Origin: Stappia sp. WLB 29
Lineage (GTDB): Bacteria; Pseudomonadota; Alphaproteobacteria; Rhizobiales; Stappiaceae
NCBI RefSeq assembly: GCF_023507705.1
Contig: NZ_JALBGD010000001.1
Span: 620,001 to 684,000, forward strand
Direction: 5' to 3'
Length of the DNA: 64,000 nt
Shown here: in pieces, positions 56,665-64,000 of the stretch
Position numbering within the stretch: position 1 is the first letter of the stretch
Layout of the letters: every line of letters starts with the position of its first letter
Program-made: the position numbers and the translations under genes
The notes under the pieces: generated by a model
What the model was told of the DNA's origin: nothing
Seen by the model: only the letters and a program-made list of their open reading frames with translations
Database searches by the model: none

Positions 56665-57770
56665 TGCTCGCCTCGCTCCGCTCCGGCCACACGCTCGCCG
56701 TCTATTTCGCGCTGCGCTTCGTGGCCTCGATTCTCGGCCTTTTCCTGCTGGCCGCCGTGCTGATCTTCATCTTCGACGCGCTCGAGCTTCTGCGCCGGGC
56801 GAGCGATCAGGACGGGGCGAGCCTTGCCCGCATCGGTGCGATCTCGCTGCTGCGCGTACCGCAACTGATGGAACAGGTTCTGCCCTTCGCCGTGCTCTTC
56901 GGCGCCATTGCGGCGTTTCTCGGCCTCAGCCGCAAGCTGGAGCTCGTCGTGGCGCGCGCCGCCGGTGTCTCCGTCTGGCAGTTCACCGCCCCTGCGCTCA
57001 TCGTCGGCATTGCCATCGGCATCGGCGCGGTGCTGCTTTACAATCCGCTGGCCGTCACCCTTCGCACGCAATCGGACGAACTCGCCTCCGGCCTCTTCGG
57101 CCGCGAGCAGAACTTTCTGCTGCAGACGACGGGCGACATCTGGTTGCGCCAGGACGGCGAGGACGGAGAATCGGTGCTGCACGCCAAGCAGATCCTCAAC
57201 TCCGGAGAGCGGCTGCTCGGCGTGACGCTGTTCACCTTCGACCGGAAGGGCAGTTTCCAGGAACGGATCGAGGCGAGCGAGGCGACGCTCGGCGAGAGGA
57301 CCTGGCGCTTGTCCGATGCCACGGTCTACTCGACCGAAGGCGATCCGCAGACCTATGAGAGCTACAACGTCTCCACATATCTCACACCGACCGAGGTGCG
57401 CGAGAGCATTGCGGCGCCCGAATCCATAGGATTCTGGGACCTGCCGCGCGTGATCGAATTGTCACAGAGAGCAGGTTTGCCCGCGTATCGGTATTCGCTT
57501 CAATATCAGACACTTCTGGCAAGACCCGCACTTTTGGCCGCGATGGTGCTGATTGCCGCCTGTGTTTCCCTGAGGGTTTCGAGGATGGGGGGTATCGGCC
57601 GCCTGATTCTGGGTGGAATCCTCGCCGGGTTCGTGCTTTACGTTCTGTCGGAGCTCGGCAAGGACCTGGGCGGTGCGGGAATCGTGCCTCCTTTCATCGC
57701 CGCGTGGGCACCTGGAGTGTTTGGAGTCTTGATGGGGATCACGATCCTCCTGCACCTGGAGGACGGCTGA
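56664..57770 (+). CDS. lptG: LPS export ABC transporter permease LptG
   Basis: 368 residues with the same helix/jellyroll/helix layout as LptF: TLAVYFALRFVASILGLFLLAAVLIFIFD at the start, QLMEQVLPFAVLFGAIAAFLGLSRKLELVVARAAGVS in the second helix/coupling region, and a four-helix C-terminal half. One-base overlaps with both neighbours. Confidence 0.94.
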   Translation: MLASLRSGHTLAVYFALRFVASILGLFLLAAVLIFIFDALELLRRASDQDGASLARIGAISLLRVPQLMEQVLPFAVLFGAIAAFLGLSRKLELVVARAAGVSVWQFTAPALIVGIAIGIGAVLLYNPLAVTLRTQSDELASGLFGREQNFLLQTTGDIWLRQDGEDGESVLHAKQILNSGERLLGVTLFTFDRKGSFQERIEASEATLGERTWRLSDATVYSTEGDPQTYESYNVSTYLTPTEVRESIAAPESIGFWDLPRVIELSQRAGLPAYRYSLQYQTLLARPALLAAMVLIAACVSLRVSRMGGIGRLILGGILAGFVLYVLSELGKDLGGAGIVPPFIAAWAPGVFGVLMGITILLHLEDG

Positions 57771-60205
57771 TGGTTTCGGCCGTTTCATCAGGCATGGCCG
57801 ATCGGCAGAACCGCCCGTCCCGCGCCGATCGGGCGGGCGCATCCCCGCGTGCGCGTGCGATTCGCGCGTCCTTGCTCGCCGGCACGCTGCTGTCCGGTGC
57901 CGCGCTCGCGCTGCTGAGCGGCGTAACGCTCGCTCCCCAGACCGCCCTCGCCCAGGACAACGCCCTCGATTCGCTGGGATCGCAAGTCGACCCGACCGAG
58001 CCGCTGCTGCTCGAGGCGACGGAACTGCGCTACGATTTCGACCGGGACATCATCTCGGCCATCGGAAATGTGCAGATCTATTATGGCGGCAACACGGTGG
58101 AAGCGGACCGCGTCGATTTCGACCGTCGCAACAACCGTCTGCGCGCCGACGGCAATGTCCGCCTGACGGAGCCGAACGGCAATGTCCTGCGCGCTGCCTC
58201 GATGGAACTGTCGGACGACCTGCGCGACGGCTTCGCCACGGCGCTCCAGCTCGACACACCGCAGCGCACCCGCTTCATCGCCGACGGAGCGCGACGCGAA
58301 AACGGCAACCGTACGAGCTTCGACAACGGCCTCTACACGGTCTATACCAGCCCGAAGAACCCGCCGGACAAGCCGCCGCTCTGGCGCATCCGCGCGCAGA
58401 CCATCGTCCACAATCAGCAGGAAAAGACGATCGAGTTCGAGAAGGCCTCCTTCGAGTTCTTCGGCCGCTCGCTCGTCTACCTGCCGTATCTGTCGATGCC
58501 GGACCCGAGCGTCAAGCGGAAGTCGGGCCTGCTGATCCCCAATTTCGTCTATGGCGACCGGGTGGGTGCTGGCATGCGCATCCCCTACTATTTCGCCATC
58601 GACCCGTCGCGCGACCTGCTGATTTCCGCAACGCCGCTGAGCAAGCAGGGCGTGCTCGGCCAGTTCGACTGGCGCCAGCGGCTGATGGACGGTGCCTATT
58701 CGATCCACGCTGCCGGCATCTTCCAGGCGCGTCCGGGCGAGTACACCACATCGAGCGGCAACCGCGACTTCCGCGGCGTGATCGCGTCGGAGGGCGAGTT
58801 CGACATCAATCAGCGCTGGAAGTGGGGCTGGGATCTGTCCTGGCGCACCGACCGCTCGTTCCTGCGCGACTACAGGTTCGCCCCGCTCGGCAATGCCAGC
58901 GACGTATCGAAGATCTACCTGACGGGGCAGAGCGAGCGGAACAGGTTCGACCTGCGCGCCTATGCCTTCCGCATCTCGCAGGAAGACTATAAGGCTCTGG
59001 CCACGCTCGATGCTCCCGGCTTCATTCCCGTCGGCAGCCGCCTGCAGGACAAGCAGCCCTTCGTCCATCCGGTGCTCGACTGGAACTACATTTTCGAGAA
59101 CCCGATTGCCGGCGGCGAACTGGCCTTGACGGGCAATCTCACCAGCCTGACCCGCGACCAGACCGACGCGATCCAGATCGGCGGCCTCACCCGCTTCCGC
59201 GGCGTCGAAGGTACGTTCACCCGCGCCAGCCTGGAGGCCGATTGGCGCTCGACGCTGATCGATTCCTTCGGCCAGGTGTTCACGCCCTTCGCCTATGTTA
59301 AAGGCGATCTGTACTTCCTCGCCTCGCAGGACAAGAACGTCGCCTCGATGACCGACGAGAGCTTCGTCGGCCGCATCATGCCGGCCGTCGGCCTCGACTA
59401 TCGCTTCCCGTTCATCGGCACGTTCCAGGGCGGCCACCAGATCATCGAGCCGGTGGCCCAGGTCATCGTCCGTCCGAACGAGACGCGCATCGGCGAGCTG
59501 CCGAACGAGGACGCGCAGAGCATCGTCTTCGATTCCACAACGCTGTTCGAATACGACAAGTTCTCCGGATTCGACCGCAGCGAGGGTGGCACCCGAACCA
59601 ATGTCGGCCTGAAATACAGCCTGAACTTCGACCAGGGCTACCATGTCAGTGCCCTGTTCGGTCGCTCGTTCCATCTCGGCGGCACCAACTCGTTCAAGCA
59701 GGCCGACATCCTCGGCGCCACCACCAGTTCGGGTCTCGCCACCAATTACAGCGATTATGTCGGCAGCCTCTATTTCGACAGCCGGCAAGGCTTCCGGATG
59801 GGCGCGCAGGCCCGCTTCGATCACAAGAACTTCTCCGTCCGCCGCGCACAGGTCGAGGCGACAGGCATCTACGGTCCCGTCACCGGCAACCTTGCCTATG
59901 CCTATCTGTCGCCGCAGCCCAATCTCGGCATCGCCACGCCGCGCGAGGAGCTCATCGGCTCGGCCAGTCTGCGACTGGAGGAGAACTGGCGGCTGTTCGG
60001 CTCCGTACGCTTCGACCTCGAGCGCCGCAACATGGTTCGCGACAGCTTCGGTGTCGGCTATGACGATGAGGGCTTCTCGGTCTCCTTCGCCTATTCCGAA
60101 GATCGCAGCCGTAACAATGGCCAGACGACAGACCGGCTGTTCTTCTTCCGGTTCGGCCTGCGCACGCTCGGCGACACGCAGTTCTCGACCACCGGAAACA
60201 ACTAG
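57770..60205 (+). CDS. lptD: LPS assembly outer-membrane protein LptD
   Basis: 811 residues. Signal peptide within about 30-62 (RASLLAGTLLSGAALALLSGV, end near ALAQ). N-terminal OstA/LptA-like jellyroll about 75-190 (LRYDFDRDIISAIGNVQIYYGG, DRRNNRLRADGNVRL). Large C-terminal barrel about 230-811, ending in an aromatic-rich strand (RLFFFRFGLRTLGD). No Cys pairs like those of E. coli LptD are seen, which fits Alphaproteobacteria. With LptE it inserts LPS into the outer leaflet. Confidence 0.95.
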   Translation: MVSAVSSGMADRQNRPSRADRAGASPRARAIRASLLAGTLLSGAALALLSGVTLAPQTALAQDNALDSLGSQVDPTEPLLLEATELRYDFDRDIISAIGNVQIYYGGNTVEADRVDFDRRNNRLRADGNVRLTEPNGNVLRAASMELSDDLRDGFATALQLDTPQRTRFIADGARRENGNRTSFDNGLYTVYTSPKNPPDKPPLWRIRAQTIVHNQQEKTIEFEKASFEFFGRSLVYLPYLSMPDPSVKRKSGLLIPNFVYGDRVGAGMRIPYYFAIDPSRDLLISATPLSKQGVLGQFDWRQRLMDGAYSIHAAGIFQARPGEYTTSSGNRDFRGVIASEGEFDINQRWKWGWDLSWRTDRSFLRDYRFAPLGNASDVSKIYLTGQSERNRFDLRAYAFRISQEDYKALATLDAPGFIPVGSRLQDKQPFVHPVLDWNYIFENPIAGGELALTGNLTSLTRDQTDAIQIGGLTRFRGVEGTFTRASLEADWRSTLIDSFGQVFTPFAYVKGDLYFLASQDKNVASMTDESFVGRIMPAVGLDYRFPFIGTFQGGHQIIEPVAQVIVRPNETRIGELPNEDAQSIVFDSTTLFEYDKFSGFDRSEGGTRTNVGLKYSLNFDQGYHVSALFGRSFHLGGTNSFKQADILGATTSSGLATNYSDYVGSLYFDSRQGFRMGAQARFDHKNFSVRRAQVEATGIYGPVTGNLAYAYLSPQPNLGIATPREELIGSASLRLEENWRLFGSVRFDLERRNMVRDSFGVGYDDEGFSVSFAYSEDRSRNNGQTTDRLFFFRFGLRTLGDTQFSTTGNN

Positions 60206-60475
60206 GCCCGGAAGTCCGCGACGAGCATGCCGCACGGAGCGGACCGCACGCGATGACAGGCCCGTTTCCCTTGCGATCTCGCAAGACCCTGGTCGAGACA
60301 GCTGCTTCCGACGGATTTTGGCCGTTTTCTGGTGTCACAGCAGTTCGCAGGATAGCATCGCCAGGCAAATTGGCTGAAGGCAGGTGCACGCGCCTTCAGA
60401 GAAGACCGTTCTGCGACCGGAGCTGCCGACCGGGCCTTGGCCGCCCGGAACCGGCAAAACGGATAGCGGCGACAC

Positions 60476-60502
60476 TGGACGCGACGAAAATGGACGCGAC
60501 GA
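60476..60502 (+). repeat. Tandem 12-base repeat ahead of surA
   Basis: TGGACGCGACGA occurs at 60476-60487 and again at 60491-60502, 15 bases apart, immediately before the surA ribosome site. The 309-base gap after lptD (60206-60514) holds nothing else recognised: no terminator and no clear promoter. Confidence 0.6.
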
Positions 60503-60514
60503 CAGGGGGAATGA

Positions 60515-61432
60515 ATGACTGCAAAGCGCTGGATGCTCGCGGGCCTGGCGATTCTGATCGCCGCCACCGTTTCCGGCGGACCGCTCGCCGCGCAGACCGC
60601 CATCAAGGTGATCGTGAACAACAAGCCGATCACCACCTATGACATCAATCAGAGAACCCGCCTCCTGCGCCTGACTGGCAGCCGTGGCGGCGCCAAACAG
60701 GCGACGGAAGAGCTGATCGAAGAAGTCCTGAAAATGCAGGAAGCCGAACGAGCCGGCATACGCATCACCAAGGCGGATGTCGACGAAGCCTACGCGACGC
60801 TCGCCAGCCGCGTGAAGCTCACGCCGGCGCGCCTCACCCAGGCGCTCAACCAGTCGGGCGTGAAGGCCGATACCATGCGCCAGCGCATCCAGGCCGAGAT
60901 CGCCTGGGGTCAGCTGCTGCGCGCGCGCTTCCAATCCGAGGTGCGCATTTCCGAATCCGACGTGATCGCCGCCCTGCGCAAGCAGGAGGACAAGAGCAGC
61001 GACACCAGCATGGAATATCGGATCCAGCCGATCATCTTCGTCGTGCCGGCAAAGACCGCTGCCAGCGGCAAGAACCAGCGCCGCCGCGATGTCGACAACT
61101 TCCGCTCGCGCTTCTCGTCCTGCAATGAGGCCCAGACGCTCGCCAGCGAGTTCCGCGAAGTGGTGGTGATGCCGATGGTCACCCGCCTGGAGACCGAGGT
61201 TCCCGCCCCGCTCAAGGAAGCGCTGGACAAGACGGCCGTCGGCAAAGTGACCACCGCCCAGGACAGTTCCAAGGGCCTGGAAGTCTACGCGGTCTGCGAC
61301 AAGCGCGAGATCGCCAGCAACGCCGCCGCGCGGATGGAGGTCGAGGACGAGCTGCGCAACAAGGAAGGCGAGCAGATGAGCCGCCGCTACATGCGCGAGC
61401 TGCGCAGCCGCGCCATCATCGACTACCGCTGA
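60515..61432 (+). CDS. surA: SurA-like periplasmic chaperone
   Basis: 305 residues, signal peptide about 1-27 ([19 protein letters not shown]). The SurA N-terminal chaperone domain covers about 30-150 ([40 protein letters not shown]). The following part (about 165-270) corresponds to one parvulin domain but lacks a clear parvulin signature. E. coli SurA has 428 residues and two parvulin domains; short SurA proteins are usual here. Helps fold outer-membrane proteins including LptD, encoded just upstream. Confidence 0.85.
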   Translation: MTAKRWMLAGLAILIAATVSGGPLAAQTAIKVIVNNKPITTYDINQRTRLLRLTGSRGGAKQATEELIEEVLKMQEAERAGIRITKADVDEAYATLASRVKLTPARLTQALNQSGVKADTMRQRIQAEIAWGQLLRARFQSEVRISESDVIAALRKQEDKSSDTSMEYRIQPIIFVVPAKTAASGKNQRRRDVDNFRSRFSSCNEAQTLASEFREVVVMPMVTRLETEVPAPLKEALDKTAVGKVTTAQDSSKGLEVYAVCDKREIASNAAARMEVEDELRNKEGEQMSRRYMRELRSRAIIDYR

Positions 61433-61446
61433 GCCGATCGGTCCGC

Positions 61447-62466
61447 ATGCGCGCCAGTTTCAAGCCTCTCGCCGTCACCATGGGTGATCCCGGCGGCATC
61501 GGTCCCGATGTCGCCCTCCTTGCGTGGAAAGAACGGATCAAGCGCGAGCTGCCGCCGTTCTACCTGCTGGCCGATCCGGCCTTTCTCGCCTCCCGCGCGA
61601 CCCTGCTCGGGCTCGACGTGGCGATTGCCGAGATTGCCCCGGGCGAAGCGCTGGAGGCTTGGAACGAGCACCTGCCCGTCGTGCCGCTCGGCATGAGCGT
61701 GCCCGATCGTCCGGGCATTGCCGACCCGGCGACGGCAGCAGCCGTCATCGCCTCGATCGACCGAGCCGTTGCCGACACGCAGGCAGGTCTCGCCGCCGGC
61801 CTCGTCACCAACCCCATCCAGAAGAAGGCGCTCTACGACGCCGGCTTCACCCATCCCGGTCACACCGAATATCTCGGCGAGCTGGCGCGGCGCTCGGGTG
61901 CGCAGGACGCGACCCCGGTGATGCTGCTGGCTGGCCCCGATCTGCTGGTCGTGCCGGTCACGGTCCACATCCCGCTGCACAATGTGCCGAAGATGCTGAC
62001 CACCGGCCTGATCGTCGATGTCGGGCGGATCGTGCATCAGGAGCTGGTGCGCCGGTTCCGCATCAAGGTCCCGCGCATCGCCGTCGCCGGCCTCAACCCG
62101 CATGCGGGCGAAGGCGGGGCGCTCGGTTACGAAGACGACGAGATCATCGCCCCCGCCGTGGCGGAGCTGCGCTCCATGGGCATCGACGTCCAGGGCCCCT
62201 TGCCCGCCGACACGATGTTCCATGCCGAAGCCCGTGCCGGCTATGATTGTGCCCTGGCCATGTATCACGACCAGGCGCTGATCCCGGCCAAGACGCTGGC
62301 CTTCCACGATGCGGTCAATGCGACGCTCGGCCTGCCCTTCGTACGCACCTCGCCGGACCACGGCACGGCCCTCGGCATCGCCGGCACCGGCAGCGCCCGC
62401 CCGGACAGCTTCGCCGCTGCCGTCAGGCTCGCCGCCGTACTGGCGGATCCGGGCCTCATCGAATGA
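61447..62466 (+). CDS. pdxA: 4-hydroxythreonine-4-phosphate dehydrogenase
   Basis: 339 residues; vitamin B6 (PLP) synthesis, NAD-dependent oxidation of 4-phosphohydroxy-threonine. PdxA signatures: [17 protein letters not shown] at the start, [26 protein letters not shown] (about 118-143, metal-binding His), [14 protein letters not shown], and [13 protein letters not shown] with a second metal His. ATGA overlap with rsmA. Confidence 0.96.
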   Translation: MRASFKPLAVTMGDPGGIGPDVALLAWKERIKRELPPFYLLADPAFLASRATLLGLDVAIAEIAPGEALEAWNEHLPVVPLGMSVPDRPGIADPATAAAVIASIDRAVADTQAGLAAGLVTNPIQKKALYDAGFTHPGHTEYLGELARRSGAQDATPVMLLAGPDLLVVPVTVHIPLHNVPKMLTTGLIVDVGRIVHQELVRRFRIKVPRIAVAGLNPHAGEGGALGYEDDEIIAPAVAELRSMGIDVQGPLPADTMFHAEARAGYDCALAMYHDQALIPAKTLAFHDAVNATLGLPFVRTSPDHGTALGIAGTGSARPDSFAAAVRLAAVLADPGLIE

Positions 62467-63305
62467 GCCAGATCGACGACCTGCCGCCGCTGCGCGACAT
62501 CATCCGCACCCATGAGCTGCTGGCCCGCAAATCGCTGGGGCAGAACTTCCTGCTCGACCTGAACCTGACGCTCAAAGTCGCCCGCACCGCCGGAGACCTG
62601 AGCGAATGCACGGTGCTCGAGGTCGGGCCGGGTCCCGGCGGCCTCACCCGCGCTCTGCTGGTTGCGGGCGCAAGGCGCGTGGTGGCTGTCGAGAAAGATG
62701 CCCGGTGCCTGCCGGCGCTCGCCGAGATCTCCGCCCGCTATCCCGGACGACTGGAGGTGCTGGAGGCAGACGCACTGACCATCGATCTGGAGCGCATCGC
62801 CGATGGCAGCCCGCTGAAGATCGTCGCCAACCTGCCCTATAATGTCGGAACCCAGCTGCTGGTCGACTGGATCACCAGTGCAAGCTGGCCACCGCTCTGG
62901 CAGTCGCTGACGCTGATGTTTCAAAAGGAAGTGGCCGAGCGCATCGTCGCCGAGCCCGGCAGCAAGGCCTATGGCCGCCTCGGCGTGCTGGCCGGCTGGC
63001 GCTGTCACGCAACGCTCGCCTTCGAGGTCGGGCCGAAGGCCTTTACACCGCCACCGAAAGTCACCTCGGCCATCGTCCACCTGACTCCGCGCAAGACGCC
63101 GCTCGACTGCGACCTGAAGGCGCTGGAGCGCCTCACCGCCGCAGCCTTCGGCCAGCGCCGCAAGATGCTGCGCGCCAGCCTCAAGCCGCTTGCCGCCGAC
63201 GCGGAGGCACGTATCGCTGCCACCGGAATCGAGCCGACCATGCGTGCCGAGCAGCTCGACATCGCCGACTTCGTCAAGCTGGCCAACGCCTTCGCTACCG
63301 GCTGA
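62463..63305 (+). CDS. rsmA: 16S rRNA (adenine(1518)-N6/adenine(1519)-N6) dimethyltransferase
   Basis: 280 residues (KsgA). N-terminal [13 protein letters not shown], AdoMet motif [14 protein letters not shown] (about 52-65), catalytic motif [13 protein letters not shown] (about 124-134), and the C-terminal all-helical RNA-binding domain with [17 protein letters not shown]. Last gene of the lpt-surA-pdxA run. Confidence 0.96.
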   Translation: MSQIDDLPPLRDIIRTHELLARKSLGQNFLLDLNLTLKVARTAGDLSECTVLEVGPGPGGLTRALLVAGARRVVAVEKDARCLPALAEISARYPGRLEVLEADALTIDLERIADGSPLKIVANLPYNVGTQLLVDWITSASWPPLWQSLTLMFQKEVAERIVAEPGSKAYGRLGVLAGWRCHATLAFEVGPKAFTPPPKVTSAIVHLTPRKTPLDCDLKALERLTAAAFGQRRKMLRASLKPLAADAEARIAATGIEPTMRAEQLDIADFVKLANAFATG

Positions 63306-63336
63306 CGCTCTCTCCTATAAGGGCTGCCGATATGAA

Positions 63337-63360
63337 AAAGGCGCCCCAAAGGGCGCCTTT
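63337..63360. terminator. Bidirectional terminator between rsmA and gmk
   Basis: AAAGGCGCCC / GGGCGCCTTT perfect 10-bp stem with a 4-base loop, with A's before and T's after, between convergent genes. Confidence 0.85.
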
Positions 63361-63393
63361 CCTCCATGCGGTTCGTGTTCGGCGCGCCAGCCC

Positions 63394-64000
63394 TCAGGCC
63401 TCGCCGGTCTCGCGCCTCAGGTCCTCGACCATGCCCTCGATGAACGGGCCGATGGCCGGGCTGCGCTCGCGGCGCAACCGCTCGGCGCGCAGGATCGACA
63501 GCGCGCCGCCGAATGCGGTCTGCAGGTCGTCGTTGACGATCACATAGTCATAGTCCTGCCAGTGCTTCATCTCGCCGACCGCCGTCTTCAGGCGGCGCTG
63601 GATGACGTCCTCCTCATCCTCTGCCCGGCGGTGCAGGCGCGACTTCATCTCAGCGATGGACGGCGGCAGGATGAACACCGACACCACGTCGCCGCGCATC
63701 TTCTCGTAAAGTTGGAACGTGCCCTGGATATCGATGTCGAACAGGACGTCGCGACCGCCGGCCAGCGCCTGCTCCACCGGATCGCGCGGCGTGCCGTAAT
63801 AATTGCCGTGCACCTCGGCCCACTCCAGCAGTTCGCCGCGGTCGCGCATCTGCTCGAAGCGCTCGCGCGAGATGAAGTGGTAGTGCACCCCGTCGATCTC
63901 GCTCGACCGGCGCGGCCGCGTGGTGACGGATACGGAAAGCTCCAGGCTGTGCTTTTCCCGGTCGAGAAGCTGCCGCGCGATTGTCGACTTGCCCGCGCCC
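63394..64000 (-). CDS. gmk: Guanylate kinase (5' end outside the window)
   Basis: Phosphorylates GMP to GDP. The visible 202 codons run from the P-loop (GAGKSTIARQLL at the window edge) through the GMP-binding TTRPRR...DGVHYHFISRERF, ELLEWAEVHGNYYGTP, VLFDIDIQGTFQL and the closing lid SIAEMKSRLHRRAED. Only the first residues before the P-loop are missing. Convergent with rsmA. Confidence 0.97.
   Translation of the reverse strand, partial: GAGKSTIARQLLDREKHSLELSVSVTTRPRRSSEIDGVHYHFISRERFEQMRDRGELLEWAEVHGNYYGTPRDPVEQALAGGRDVLFDIDIQGTFQLYEKMRGDVVSVFILPPSIAEMKSRLHRRAEDEEDVIQRRLKTAVGEMKHWQDYDYVIVNDDLQTAFGGALSILRAERLRRERSPAIGPFIEGMVEDLRRETGEA

Overview
The window is a 64 kb stretch of high-GC chromosome (by eye, mid-60s percent GC) from an alphaproteobacterium, most likely order Hyphomicrobiales. 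The reasons are the tRNA-Leu/tig/clpP/clpX/lon/hupB order, an NDUFS4-like complex I accessory subunit, the nnrDE/VOC/glnB/glnA block, the lptF-lptG-lptD-surA-pdxA-rsmA run, and a CtrA-type box (TTAA-N7-TTAA). A relative of Stappia or Pannonibacter would fit, but the genus is a guess. Almost all sequence is coding, mostly in operons with ATGA, GTGA or TGATG junctions.

Layout. 0-6.6 kb: ACC deaminase acdS with its divergent Lrp-type regulator, tRNA-Arg and tRNA-Pro, an overlapping metOD1 sensor/GGDEF cyclase pair, DUF192, a two-domain cold-shock protein and glyoxalase I. 6.6-9.1 kb: a visibly lower-GC insert with an XcyI-type restriction-modification pair (predicted CCCGGG), beginning next to a tRNA 3'-end-like fragment. 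9.1-11 kb: tRNA-Glu, chrA and a YqaA-type membrane protein. 11-18.6 kb: an IclR regulator and a complete family-5 peptide ABC importer ending in an N-acylamino acid racemase-like enzyme. 18.6-26.1 kb: a tripartite tricarboxylate transporter (tctC, tctB, tctA plus an AbrB-family permease), divergent from a TctD/TctE-like two-component system and a lone periplasmic binding protein. 26.3-34.2 kb: a GntR-controlled sugar cluster (divergent UgpC-type ATPase, esterase-like hydrolase, binding protein, two permeases, tagatose-epimerase-like isomerase, Gfo/Idh/MocA dehydrogenase).

34-47 kb is core: tRNA-Val, hupB, lon, clpX, clpP, tig, tRNA-Leu, nnrDE, a VOC protein, glnB behind a strong sigma-54 promoter, and glnA. 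46.4-53.5 kb holds a Tat-exported cyclase, an ABC-F ATPase, a HAD hydrolase, a GGDEF relic, two unrecognised genes, a methyltransferase, holC and a 40-residue secreted ORF. 53.6-64 kb holds pepA, the LPS export/outer-membrane biogenesis operon lptF-lptG-lptD-surA-pdxA-rsmA and the 3' part of gmk.

The best leads beyond routine annotation are the 11-bp-periodic direct repeats in front of the TctD-like regulator, the unrecognised membrane/secreted gene pair at 50.4-51.9 kb next to the GGDEF relic, the leader peptide and hairpins ahead of clpX, the twin ATCGAT palindromes controlling the sugar cluster, and the restriction-modification insert beside a tRNA fragment. No phage, integrase, transposase or CRISPR array was seen.
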